30,069 nucleotides of DNA from Acetobacteraceae bacterium (lineage in GTDB: Bacteria > Pseudomonadota > Alphaproteobacteria > Acetobacterales > Acetobacteraceae): contig DNXO01000140.1 of assembly GCA_003506895.1 (NCBI GenBank), positions 77,022 through 107,090 of the forward strand. Reading direction: 5' to 3'. The notes below the pieces were generated by a model, which did no database searches, was not told the DNA's origin, and worked only from the letters and a program-made list of their open reading frames with translations. The stretch's first letter is position 1. Every line of letters begins with the position of its first letter. Both the position numbers and the translations under genes were made by a program. Shown here in pieces: positions 17,003 to 24,546 of the stretch.

Positions 17003-17863
17003 TTATTCCTGCGGTGACGCGAAGGTGAGTGCAAGCCCTTTCGTCAGCGGGATGGGTTCGACCCCCAATGTCGCGCGCATCGGCCCGATACCGAACGCCT
17101 TGTCCTCCATCAACCGGCGGATTTCCTCCGGCTGTATCGTGGGCACGGCGGAGACATGCTTGGTGAGCCGGGCCGCCAGGATCAATGGCGCGGCGGGGAA
17201 GGGGACGATGATCGGCTTCCGCAGTCCGGCGGCGGCGGCGACCGCGCGGACGAAATCGGCGTAGCGAACCGGGTCGGGCCCGGCGATGGTTAGGCTGTGT
17301 GGGCCAACCCATGCGTGATCCAGCGCGGCGCGGATACAGCGTGTGACGTCGGACTGGTGGATAGGCTGGACCAGAAAGCGTCCGCCGCCCGGCAGCGGCA
17401 TCACGGGAAGGCGGCGCAGCAGGCCGGCGAGGCGTTGCACGTTATCCTCGCCCTGGGCGCCGTAGATCATCGTCGGGTGCAGCATCACGCCGCGACGGCC
17501 GGACGCCAGCAGCGCGGCCTCACCCGCGAGGACGCCGTTCCCGTGAGCATCGGGCCAGCGAGTGAACTTGCGGGTGCTGCCCAGCAGAACCAGCACAGCG
17601 GTTTCGGGCGCGGCGGCAATGATCGCGGCGGCATGGCGGGCGTGGGCGCAGGAGACGATCCGGGTTGCTCCGGCCAATGCCAGGGACAGCGCATCGGGCT
17701 GACGCAGATCCGCCTGGCGGGGCGTTCCAGGCAGGCCGGTGGCTTCCCACTTCGCCGGATTCCGCACGACAGGGACGACAGGAATGCCATCCGCCAGCAG
17801 CGAACGGCACAGCGCGAGGCCAGAGCGCCCGGAGGCGCCGATTACGTGAACAGGGTCGGTCAT
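17003..17863 (-). CDS. NAD(P)-binding Rossmann-fold protein (NmrA/atypical SDR type)
   Basis: Predicted atypical short-chain dehydrogenase/epimerase-like protein of 286 residues. The N-terminal GASGRSG (9-15) is a dinucleotide-binding loop; LLGST (about 93-97), HPTMIYG (about 128-134) and a following stretch with QPIHQSDV resemble NAD-dependent epimerase/NmrA proteins. No clear Tyr-x3-Lys catalytic pair is evident, so it may be a redox sensor or an isoflavone-reductase-like enzyme rather than a classical SDR. It is the first gene of a two-gene leftward operon with the M20 hydrolase. Its start faces a solute-binding protein gene across a 99-base gap that contains a perfect 7+7 palindrome. The ribosome-binding site is weak. 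Function not assigned. Confidence 0.75.
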   Translation of the reverse strand: MTDPVHVIGASGRSGLALCRSLLADGIPVVPVVRNPAKWEATGLPGTPRQADLRQPDALSLALAGATRIVSCAHARHAAAIIAAAPETAVLVLLGSTRKFTRWPDAHGNGVLAGEAALLASGRRGVMLHPTMIYGAQGEDNVQRLAGLLRRLPVMPLPGGGRFLVQPIHQSDVTRCIRAALDHAWVGPHSLTIAGPDPVRYADFVRAVAAAAGLRKPIIVPFPAAPLILAARLTKHVSAVPTIQPEEIRRLMEDKAFGIGPMRATLGVEPIPLTKGLALTFASPQE

Positions 17864-17888
17864 CCGCCCTGAAACGCATATCCCGCAC

Positions 17889-17908
17889 TGCGAGACAAGT
17901 CTCTCGCA
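17889..17908. promoter_or_regulatory. Palindromic operator candidate in a divergent promoter region
   Basis: A perfect 7-bp inverted repeat (tgcgaga at 17889-17895, tctcgca at 17902-17908) with a 6-base spacer lies between divergently transcribed genes, 26 bases upstream of one start and 55 bases upstream of the other. Size and position fit a dimeric repressor or activator site. No regulator gene is nearby. Confidence 0.45.
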
Positions 17909-17962
17909 TAACTTCGCCGTTTCGCTTAGCCTGTGACAAAACTAACAGGGAGACGTCAAAAA

Positions 17963-19183
17963 ATGAACATCAACCGACGCACCGTCCTGGGTGCCGCCGC
18001 CGCGACAGCCACCATCCCCATCCTCCGCGCCCGCGCGCAGACGAAGCCCATCATCAAGCTTGGGGTCATGAACGACCAGTCCGGCCCATACCGGGATGTG
18101 AACGGCCCAACGGGTGTCGCCTGCACGAAGCAGGCCGTACAGGAATTCGCCGCGCATGGGTTCGATGTCGAGGTCATCGACGCCGACCACCAGAACAAGC
18201 CGGATGTGGCCGTCTCGCTGGCGCGCGAATGGTTCGACAACCGCGGCGTCGATATGATCATGGACATCGCGGCGACCTCATGTGCGCTCGCCCTGGCGTC
18301 GATCGTGAAGGAGAAAGACAAGATCATGATAGCCACCAGCACGGCCTCTTCGGACGTGACTGGTAAGGCCTGCACGCCGAATTCAATGCACTGGTCGTTC
18401 GACACCTACATGGAGGCGCGCTCGACCGGCGGTGCGATGGTCAAGGCTGGCGGCGATAGCTGGTTCTTCATCACCCCGAACTATGCGTTCGGCGAGGCGA
18501 CCCAGCGCGACACCACGAGGTTCGTTGTCGCGGGCGGTGGAAAGGTACTGGGGGCGCAAATCTACCCGTTCCCGGAAACCACCGATTTCTCGTCATACCT
18601 GATCAAGGCGCAGGCGTCCGGGGCGAAAATTCTGGGGATCTGCGGCGCCGGGTCCGACCTGATCAACGTCATCAAGCAGGCCCACGAATTCGGGCTGACC
18701 AAGACCATGAATGTCGCGGCGATGGTCGCCTATACCACGGATATGCGGTCGGTCGGGATCGAGATGGCGGCGGGCACGCGCCTTTCGGAAACCTATTACT
18801 GGGACCTGAATGAGCGCACACGCAGCTTCCAAAAGCGCATCCAGCCCAAGGTCACACTGTGGCCGAACATGGCGCAGGCGGGGAATTACTCCTGCACGCT
18901 GCACTACTTGAAGACAGTGCAGCATATGGGTGCCGCCGAGGCGAAGCGCAGCGGTGCGGCAACCGTCGCTCAGATGAAAGCGATGCCGACCGATGACGAC
19001 TGCTTCGGCCCGGGCAAAATCCGCGAGGATGGTCGCAAGATCACACCGGCCTATCTGTTCGAGGTGAAGCAGCCCTCGGAAAGCAAGCATGAATGGGATC
19101 TGTATAAGCTGCTTGGAACCACCCCGGCCGAGGAGGCCTTCCGGCCGCTATCGGATCACGCATGCCCATTGGTCAAAGCGTAG
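17963..19183 (+). CDS. Tat-type periplasmic solute-binding protein (Peripla_BP_6, paralogue 1)
   Basis: Type I periplasmic binding protein of the branched-chain amino acid/amide (HAAT) class, 406 residues. The N-terminus NINRRTVLG followed by an Ala-rich stretch and ARAQ looks like a twin-arginine signal with cleavage near residue 26. Conserved landmarks are SGPYRD, GKACTPNS, YPFPETTDFS, the YYWDLNERTR segment and C-terminal PTDDDCFGPG. I chose the ATG at 17963, with AGGGAG about 10 bases upstream and the signal peptide starting right after it; the longer open frame adds no signal. No permease or ATPase gene lies in the window. It closely resembles the protein at 22559-23791. Cys residues in GKxC, DDDC and CPLV are shared with that paralogue. 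Ligand unknown; amino acids, amides or aromatic acids are known for the class. Confidence 0.88.
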   Translation: MNINRRTVLGAAAATATIPILRARAQTKPIIKLGVMNDQSGPYRDVNGPTGVACTKQAVQEFAAHGFDVEVIDADHQNKPDVAVSLAREWFDNRGVDMIMDIAATSCALALASIVKEKDKIMIATSTASSDVTGKACTPNSMHWSFDTYMEARSTGGAMVKAGGDSWFFITPNYAFGEATQRDTTRFVVAGGGKVLGAQIYPFPETTDFSSYLIKAQASGAKILGICGAGSDLINVIKQAHEFGLTKTMNVAAMVAYTTDMRSVGIEMAAGTRLSETYYWDLNERTRSFQKRIQPKVTLWPNMAQAGNYSCTLHYLKTVQHMGAAEAKRSGAATVAQMKAMPTDDDCFGPGKIREDGRKITPAYLFEVKQPSESKHEWDLYKLLGTTPAEEAFRPLSDHACPLVKA

Positions 19184-19206
19184 CGGCGAGCGCATTTGCA
19201 GGAAAC

Positions 19207-19229
19207 ATGGCCCGGCTGGTCCGGGCCAT
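19207..19229. terminator. Hairpin between convergent genes
   Basis: A perfect 9-bp stem (19207-19215 with 19221-19229) with a 5-base loop lies 24 bases after the solute-binding protein stop. A second, shorter stem (19258-19263 with 19269-19274) lies near the end of the opposing gene. Neither has a T tract. Together they probably separate the convergent transcripts. Confidence 0.5.
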
Positions 19230-19288
19230 CGATTCCACCGCTGTGCGAGGATAAGTGGGCCGGGCAATCCGGCCAGTGACGTTGCGCG

Positions 19289-20074
19289 TTAGCGGCTTAC
19301 GCCGGCGTTGATCCCCAGGTCGATCGTGTGACGCGGGGTGGACGGCGACTCCGCCACTTCTTCCATCGTCCGCCACGGACGTTCCGCCAGGGGGCGAAGG
19401 TCGGACGGAACGGGATTGATCGACGGTTGCGGCGCTGGGCGGGAAACGCTGGCCAACACCACGCCGGTGTCCGGGCGGTTATAGATGAACCCATAGGTCG
19501 GATAGACCGACCCGAAGGTCCCCTCACGACCCAGTTCGACCCGCACGGCTGACCAGTTGTTAGCCTCTGACACATCGACCACCGCGACGCCGTGCGACAC
19601 GCCGCCGCCGCTTTGCCAGTTGGCGTGATCGACGATCACCTCACGGGAGTTGATCACTTTGGTTACGACCGCGACGTGGCCAAGGTGCATATGGCCGTTG
19701 GCGCGGAAATTCAGCACGCTGCCGGTCTCGGGGCGGTCCCCTCGGGCGTATTGACCAGATGCATTGTCCCACCACTGCCAGGCATTCCCCGCGACCTGGA
19801 TGCCCGAGACCTGGCGGGCATAGGGAACGCAGGAGATGCCGAAGGAACGGGTCGCGACCCGCTTGCCGCTGGCGGTGTGCAAGGCATGCGATACCTTGGC
19901 GCCGGACGCCAGTGTGGTATGGTTGCTGATCTGGTGGACATGGGCACCGGCGGCCGCGTGTGAGGCGTTCTTACCGTGTCCATTGTCCTGTGCGGCCTGG
20001 GCGGCGATTGGGCATGCGAACAGGATCGCGCAGTTCAAGAGCCAAGCCTTCGATCCCATTCCAAACACCCGCAT
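19289..20074 (-). CDS. Secreted CHAP-domain peptidoglycan amidase/endopeptidase-like protein
   Basis: Predicted exported cysteine hydrolase of 261 residues. A signal peptide (hydrophobic core about 10-25, cleavage near AQA-AQ) is followed by a His/Ala-rich linker and a CHAP domain at about residues 75-195. The putative nucleophile is Cys82 in SCVPYAR, and His133 in LGHVAVV is the catalytic partner; GDRPETGSVL between them matches the usual CHAP layout. The C-terminal 60 residues are Pro-rich and unassigned. AAGGAG lies about 9 bases upstream of the ATG at 20072-20074. CHAP proteins cut peptide cross-links or amide bonds in murein, so this would be a periplasmic or outer-surface wall hydrolase. 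It stands alone, convergent with the solute-binding protein gene. Confidence 0.87.
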   Translation of the reverse strand: MRVFGMGSKAWLLNCAILFACPIAAQAAQDNGHGKNASHAAAGAHVHQISNHTTLASGAKVSHALHTASGKRVATRSFGISCVPYARQVSGIQVAGNAWQWWDNASGQYARGDRPETGSVLNFRANGHMHLGHVAVVTKVINSREVIVDHANWQSGGGVSHGVAVVDVSEANNWSAVRVELGREGTFGSVYPTYGFIYNRPDTGVVLASVSRPAPQPSINPVPSDLRPLAERPWRTMEEVAESPSTPRHTIDLGINAGVSR

Positions 20075-20192
20075 CAGACTCCGCTCCTTCGATCTTTGTC
20101 AGACAAGACTGGCGGTAACAGCAGGGTTGCAAGGCTGACAACCCTTTCGCGGGCAGTTTTGGGCGATTCATTTCATTTCGCTATTTTTGCCC

Positions 20193-20201
20193 TGTGGATA
20201 A
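20193..20201 (-). promoter_or_regulatory. Perfect DnaA-box match (TTATCCACA on the minus strand)
   Basis: The plus strand reads tgtggataa, the complement of the consensus DnaA box. It is a single site in an AT-rich island between the CHAP gene and kdsA. A lone box could be a DnaA regulatory site or a chance match; no cluster of boxes indicating an origin was seen. Confidence 0.4.
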
Positions 20202-20249
20202 CTTCCAAAAGAGAGAAAACAAACCTAAACACGGAAATTTGATCTTGGC

Positions 20250-20268
20250 GTGACAAAGAATATGTCAC
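20250..20268. promoter_or_regulatory. Palindrome upstream of kdsA
   Basis: Arms gtgaca (20250-20255) and tgtcac (20263-20268) are separated by 7 AT-rich bases, about 160 bases upstream of the kdsA start. The symmetry fits a dimeric regulator site, but no known consensus was recognised. Confidence 0.3.
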
Positions 20269-20427
20269 AGGTGTGGCATTTCAGCATCGTTTCCGCTTCG
20301 GCCATGCCGGTTCGCACCCCGTTGGGTCTGTCCCATCGCGTGACACGTTTTCGCGTGCTTGACCCCGACCCGTCCTGCCAGGAGAACGGGCCGCGCATCG
20401 CGCGTTTTTCGTAAGGACTCTTCACCC

Positions 20428-21264
20428 ATGAACGTTGGCTCACCCCGCATCGTCCGGGTCGGTGATATCGAAATCAGCAACGAACGCCCGTTCGTGCTGA
20501 TCGCCGGGCCATGCCAGATCGAGTCCCGGGACCATGCGCTGGGCATCGCCCGGGCGCTGAAGGCGATGTCGGAGCGGACGGGCGTGAAGATCATCTACAA
20601 GTCCAGCTACGACAAGGCGAACCGTACCAGCGCCTCGGCGGCCCGTGGGATCGGGATGGAGGCGGGGTTACGGATCCTGAGCGACGTGCGCGAGGCAACC
20701 GGCCTGCCGGTGCTGACCGATGTTCATACCGAGGAGCAGTGCCGCGTCGCGGGGCAGGTGGTGGATGTGCTCCAGATTCCCGCATTCCTCTCGCGCCAGA
20801 CCGATTTGCTGCTGGCGGCCGGGGAAACCGGTCGGGCGGTCAATGTTAAAAAGGGCCAGTTCCTGGCGCCGTGGGATATGGTGAACGTAGCGGCCAAGAT
20901 CGCCAGCACCGGGAACCATAACATCCTGCTGTGCGAGCGAGGGACGAGCTTCGGCTATAATACTCTTGTCAGCGACATGCGCGGTCTGCCGATCATGGCC
21001 CGCACGGGCTATCCGGTGGTGTTCGATGCAACCCACTCGGTGCAGCAACCGGGCGGGCAGGGCACGTCCTCGGGCGGGCAGCGGGAGTTCGCTCCGGTAC
21101 TGGCGCGCGCGGCTTTGGCGGTCGGTTGCGCGGCCGTGTTTATCGAGACGCACGAGGATCCGGATCATGCGCCGAGCGACGGGCCGAACATGATTCCGCT
21201 GGATCAGATGGAGGCGCTGATCACCCGGCTGGCGGCGTTCGACCGGCTGTCGAAAGCCGCCTGA
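20428..21264 (+). CDS. kdsA: 3-deoxy-8-phosphooctulonate (KDO-8-P) synthase, metal-dependent type
   Basis: Condenses phosphoenolpyruvate with arabinose 5-phosphate to KDO 8-phosphate, the first dedicated step to the KDO of lipopolysaccharide; cytoplasmic TIM barrel, 278 residues. The N-terminal motif AGPCQIESRD places Cys29 where metal-dependent enzymes have their Cys ligand. His203, Glu240 and Asp251 sit at the same relative spacing as the other metal ligands of the Aquifex enzyme, so I infer the class II, metal-requiring form rather than the E. coli Asn type. KSSYDKANRTS and DATHSVQQPGG are typical signatures. The ATG at 20428 has AAGGA about 10 bases upstream. The gene has no pyrG or eno neighbour, and its stop is only 9 bases from the stop of the convergent amidohydrolase. 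Confidence 0.96.
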   Translation: MNVGSPRIVRVGDIEISNERPFVLIAGPCQIESRDHALGIARALKAMSERTGVKIIYKSSYDKANRTSASAARGIGMEAGLRILSDVREATGLPVLTDVHTEEQCRVAGQVVDVLQIPAFLSRQTDLLLAAGETGRAVNVKKGQFLAPWDMVNVAAKIASTGNHNILLCERGTSFGYNTLVSDMRGLPIMARTGYPVVFDATHSVQQPGGQGTSSGGQREFAPVLARAALAVGCAAVFIETHEDPDHAPSDGPNMIPLDQMEALITRLAAFDRLSKAA

Positions 21265-21273
21265 GCGCGGGGT

Positions 21274-22344
21274 CTAGCAGTCCAGCCGGTACACGCGCCG
21301 AGCCGTTCCGGCGAAAATCGCGGCCTTTTCGCCGGCGGAGCAGCCGGAGGCCATGCGCTTCAAGGCGTTGAACAACGCCGCGAAGCCGATCCCCATTTTC
21401 TCCACGGGGAAGTTGCTCTCGGCGATGCAGCGGTCCGCACCGAACAACTCGATGCAGGTCTCCACATACGGGCGCCAATGCGCCGCGAGTTGTTCCGACG
21501 ACGGGGGTGCATCGATCCCCATGTAGTCGTAGGCGGCCAGGCGCATCATCATTCCGCCCAGCTTCATCGTCACGTTCTGGCACTTCGCCAGTTCGGTGAC
21601 GGATGTCTTCCAGTTGGCGAAAACCTCATCGTGCTTGCCGGCGTAGCGGCCGTAACCTAGCGGCCCGCCGCAATGGCCGACGATGATGTTGCTGCCGGGG
21701 AAGGCCCGCGCGAGGTCGGTGATGTCCGGGATCTGCGGGTGGAAGCCCCAGGCATCCAAGGATAGCCCCAGCGCCGCCAACCGAACCATGCCGGCTCGGA
21801 AATCGGGCCGCAGATACAGCCCGGGCTGGATGCCCGGCGCGCTGTTGCCGATGACCGGGTCGGCGTCATAACCGGCCGAGTGACGAACACCGCGGAAGCG
21901 GCCGCCGCCGGCGCGGATATGCGCCTCCAGCACCGGCGTGACCCAGTCGCCGGCGGTCAGATCGGCATAGCCGACGATACCGGCCGCGACCTTGGTCTTG
22001 CCGTAGCCGCCGCTATCGCTCATGGCGGCGATGCCGGCGACAAACTCGGTTTCGCCGACGGGGCGCATTGGGACCGGGCCGGTCGCACGATACATGGAAT
22101 GGCACTGCAGGAAGACGCTGCCGATAATGTTGTGGCCGGTGGCGCAGTCGGCGAGGAACTCGTCGATCAGGTAACGGAAGGCCGGGACATCCCAGGATTC
22201 ACCGCTCGCGCCGCCGACGCGGTGCCAGAGGTGGTGGTGGGTGTCGATGATCGGAAGGTCGGGATCGATGATCGGTTCCGGTGGGGCATTAGCCAGCCAG
22301 GAGTCGCGTGGCGGAAAGATGCGGCCGAAGGCGGTCTTGGTCAT
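21274..22344 (-). CDS. Amidohydrolase-family TIM-barrel protein (lactonase-like)
   Basis: Predicted metal-dependent hydrolase of 356 residues in the amidohydrolase-2 superfamily, closer to the L-fuconolactonase/2-pyrone-4,6-dicarboxylate lactonase branch than to the tandem pair at 8957-11103. The His-x-His metal motif is at 36-38 (DTHHHLWH); His202 (FHPQIPD), His224 (VGHCGG) and the ESNFPV segment (309-314) follow in the usual order. The start at 22342-22344 was chosen for the GGGGA 7 bases upstream and because the protein then begins shortly before the metal motif; a longer open frame to 22770 would run over the neighbouring gene. It is divergent from the second solute-binding protein across 214 bases, so uptake and hydrolysis may be co-regulated. 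Substrate unknown. Confidence 0.85.
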   Translation of the reverse strand: MTKTAFGRIFPPRDSWLANAPPEPIIDPDLPIIDTHHHLWHRVGGASGESWDVPAFRYLIDEFLADCATGHNIIGSVFLQCHSMYRATGPVPMRPVGETEFVAGIAAMSDSGGYGKTKVAAGIVGYADLTAGDWVTPVLEAHIRAGGGRFRGVRHSAGYDADPVIGNSAPGIQPGLYLRPDFRAGMVRLAALGLSLDAWGFHPQIPDITDLARAFPGSNIIVGHCGGPLGYGRYAGKHDEVFANWKTSVTELAKCQNVTMKLGGMMMRLAAYDYMGIDAPPSSEQLAAHWRPYVETCIELFGADRCIAESNFPVEKMGIGFAALFNALKRMASGCSAGEKAAIFAGTARRVYRLDC

Positions 22345-22500
22345 TGGTGTTTCCCCATGGGCTTTTCGCGATGAGGGATTACGGCACGGCTGGGAAGAAC
22401 GCTCAACCCATCGGGGCGCCGCCTTGATCCCGGGGACCGGTGCGCATACGGTCGGGTTTCCGCATCGAGCGGCTTCATCAATCAAAATCCACAGGGTGTC

Positions 22501-22524
22501 CCAACGGGTGTGTTCGTCCGTTGG
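22501..22524. promoter_or_regulatory. Inverted repeat upstream of the second solute-binding protein
   Basis: Arms ccaacgg (22501-22507) and ccgttgg (22518-22524) with a 10-base spacer lie 35 bases before the start of the solute-binding protein gene. The repeat could be an operator or a hairpin in the mRNA leader. Confidence 0.35.
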
Positions 22525-22558
22525 ATATCCGCGTGCAACCGAGGGTTCAGGATAGCAT

Positions 22559-23791
22559 ATGACAATTTCTCGTCGCGACGCTCTTACCGGTGGCACCGCC
22601 GCTGTCGCCATGAGCGCCGCCAGCCGCCGCGCCCACGCCCAGACGGCGACGCCAACCATCCGCATCGGCGTGCTGACCGACCTGTCGGGGCAATATCGCG
22701 ACAATTCCGGCCCGACGACCGTGCTGGCCGCCAAGCAGGCGGTGGAGGATTTCAAGCCGAACGGCTTCAATGTGGAAATCCTGGCCTCCGACCATCAACA
22801 GAAGCCCGACATTGCTTCCGCCATCGCTCGGCAGTGGTTCGACCGCGACCAGGTGGACGCGATCGCTGATGTGAACAACACCGCCATCGCGCTGGCGGTG
22901 AACGGCGTGGTCGTGGAGAAGAACAAGGCGCTGCTGATTTCGGGTGCGGCATCGGCCGATCTGACGGGCAAATACTGTAGCCCGAATGCCGTCCATTTCT
23001 CGCCGGATACCTGGTTCGACTCGCACTCGACCGGCGGCGCGATCCTGAAGGATGGCGGCCTGAGTTGGTATCTGATCGTCGCGGACTACACGTTCGGGCA
23101 TGCCCTGGCGAATGACCTGACGAACCTTGTGACCAAAAGCGGCGGCAAGGTGCTGGGCAACGCGCCCTATCCGTTCCCGGGCACAACCGACTATTCGTCG
23201 TTCCTGCTGCAGGCGCAGGCCAGCGGTGCCAAGGTCATCGGCCTGTGCAACACCGGCGGCGACATGGAGAACTGCGTAAAGCAGGCCAAGGAATTCAACC
23301 TGATGCAGCAAGGGATCAAGGTCGCTGCCTTGGTTGGCTTCATTACCGAGGTCAAGTCGATGGGGCTGGAGACGGCACAGGGACTGCTGATCTCGGGCAC
23401 GTTCTACTGGGACCTCAACGACCGGACCCGAGCGTTTACTAAGCGGTTCCTGCCGAAGACGCCGAAGAACTACCCCAGCGACCTGCACGCCTCCTGCTAC
23501 GCGGCGGTGACCCACTACCTGAAGGCTGTCGCGGCGCTAGGGCCGGCAAAAGCGAAGGCGGGGCTGGATGCGATCAACTGGATGAAGGCGACGCCGACGG
23601 ACGATGACTGCTTCGGCACCGCCGCGATCCGTCCGGATGGGCGCTTTATCTGCCCCGGCTACCTGTTCGAGGTGAAAACCCCGGCGCAGAGCAAAAGCGA
23701 ATGGGATGTGTTCAACGTGGTCTCCACCACTCCGGCGGATCAGGCGTTCCGGCCGATGGCGGAGGGCGGCTGTAGCTTGGTCCACACCTGA
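22559..23791 (+). CDS. Tat-type periplasmic solute-binding protein (Peripla_BP_6, paralogue 2)
   Basis: Type I periplasmic binding protein of 410 residues, clearly homologous along its whole length to the protein at 17963-19183. Shared stretches include SG-YRD, GK-CxPN, a STGGA segment, YPFPxTTD, AQASGAK, YWDLNxRTR, PTDDDCFG, YLFEVK and a C-terminal TTPAxxAFRP followed by CxLV. The N-terminus TISRRDALTGG with an Ala-rich core and AHAQ again suggests twin-arginine export. The ATG at 22559 is preceded by AGGAT. No ABC permease or ATPase is encoded nearby, so it must share a transporter encoded elsewhere or act in sensing. A long hairpin terminator follows its stop. Confidence 0.88.
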   Translation: MTISRRDALTGGTAAVAMSAASRRAHAQTATPTIRIGVLTDLSGQYRDNSGPTTVLAAKQAVEDFKPNGFNVEILASDHQQKPDIASAIARQWFDRDQVDAIADVNNTAIALAVNGVVVEKNKALLISGAASADLTGKYCSPNAVHFSPDTWFDSHSTGGAILKDGGLSWYLIVADYTFGHALANDLTNLVTKSGGKVLGNAPYPFPGTTDYSSFLLQAQASGAKVIGLCNTGGDMENCVKQAKEFNLMQQGIKVAALVGFITEVKSMGLETAQGLLISGTFYWDLNDRTRAFTKRFLPKTPKNYPSDLHASCYAAVTHYLKAVAALGPAKAKAGLDAINWMKATPTDDDCFGTAAIRPDGRFICPGYLFEVKTPAQSKSEWDVFNVVSTTPADQAFRPMAEGGCSLVHT

Positions 23792-23795
23792 CGAT

Positions 23796-23837
23796 CCGGG
23801 TTGCCGGCCCGTCATTGCCGACGGGCCTGCAACCCGG
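23796..23837. terminator. Strong bidirectional hairpin terminator
   Basis: Arms 23796-23813 and 23820-23837 pair over 18 bp with one mismatch, around a 6-base loop. It begins 4 bases after the solute-binding protein stop and ends about 50 bases before the end of the convergent secreted-protein gene. No long T run follows, but the position and stability fit a shared terminator. Confidence 0.75.
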
Positions 23838-23885
23838 TGTCTTGGGTCAAACCCGGGGACAATCAGCCGCGGGCCGGCGTCTTTG

Positions 23886-24482
23886 TCAGCGCGCGGGCGG
23901 GGGCTCAGACGTGCTGAACGGTTGCGTCGCGCCTTGCGGCGCGCGCGCGCCAGCGGCCGGCGGGGGATTCTCCTGCACTTGCCGGGTCAAATCCCGTACG
24001 CACCGGCCAAACGTGTCACTGATGGCGGTGGATCCGGTCAATGACAGCACCCAGGGCGGCTCGTTTCCGTCGGGGAACGTCAGTGTCATCGACGCAGCGC
24101 CGCGGAACTGCCGATCGAAGACCTGGATCGCGTTGGGGTCGAGGGTCCAATCGATCGCGTGCCCGTGCCCGGTTGCCTGGAGTGTCCAGGGAACATTCAG
24201 CCCGACCTGCATCACCACGGTGACATGGGTGCTATCGGGGATCAGCCAGTCGGGCTTGCTGGAGGAGAATGTGGTGTCGGTGCCTCCGATATCGAAGCGA
24301 ATGGAAAAATGCTGCATATTCGATGCAGCGGATGTGGATATGCCGCAGACCGCGCCCCCGGTTTCGCTGCGTCCGCTGATCGCGTCCCAGGCACCGGCAT
24401 GGTAATACGCCTGCACCTGGGCGAGTGCGGTGGCGGGCGCCAACCCGATCATCAGCGCGGTCAATCGGGGAAGATGTTTCAT
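23886..24482 (-). CDS. Small secreted protein of unknown function
   Basis: Not recognised as any named family. The predicted protein has 198 residues and begins with a clear Sec signal peptide (KHLPRL, a hydrophobic core, and ALAQ near residue 21). The mature part is polar with predicted beta-strands, two Cys (in GAVCGIS and GRCVRD) that could form a disulfide, and a Pro/Ala-rich tail of about 30 residues. The ATG at 24480-24482 has AAGGA about 8 bases upstream; the open frame continues to 24854 but without a signal or ribosome-binding site. It is convergent with the solute-binding protein gene and divergent from mltB. Export to the periplasm is well supported; function is not. Confidence 0.75.
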   Translation of the reverse strand: MKHLPRLTALMIGLAPATALAQVQAYYHAGAWDAISGRSETGGAVCGISTSAASNMQHFSIRFDIGGTDTTFSSSKPDWLIPDSTHVTVVMQVGLNVPWTLQATGHGHAIDWTLDPNAIQVFDRQFRGAASMTLTFPDGNEPPWVLSLTGSTAISDTFGRCVRDLTRQVQENPPPAAGARAPQGATQPFSTSEPPPAR

Positions 24483-24504
24483 TCGGGCATTCCTTCGGGT
24501 TGAT

Positions 24505-24546
24505 CCGAACGTAGTAGTTCGGGGCACGGCGAAAAACGATATCGTT
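24505..24546. promoter_or_regulatory. Two palindromes in the promoter region of the secreted protein
   Basis: A 12-base perfect palindrome, AACGATATCGTT (24535-24546), and a 6+6 inverted repeat (ccgaac 24505-24510, gttcgg 24517-24522) lie 23-64 bases upstream of the secreted-protein start. They are operator candidates; no consensus was recognised. The rest of the 283-base divergent gap, to mltB, shows nothing else clear. Confidence 0.35.

Larger units (their letters stand above)
20075..20427. other. 353-bp intergenic region with AT-rich core
   Basis: No convincing gene is seen on either strand; short open frames here lack ribosome-binding sites and coding character. About 20155-20240 is clearly more AT-rich than the rest of the window and contains a perfect DnaA-box match and, just beyond, a 6+6 palindrome. 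A weak 7-bp hairpin lies at 20123-20145. The region must hold the promoters of the CHAP gene (leftward) and kdsA (rightward). Confidence 0.6.

Noticed and set aside
20075..20427. A replication origin
   Set aside because: There is only one DnaA box and no typical origin genes (hemE, dnaA, parAB) nearby.
21274..22770. An amidohydrolase extended to 498 residues
   Set aside because: The extra 142 codons overlap the divergent solute-binding protein gene and lack similarity. The ATG at 22344 has a good ribosome-binding site just before the metal motif.
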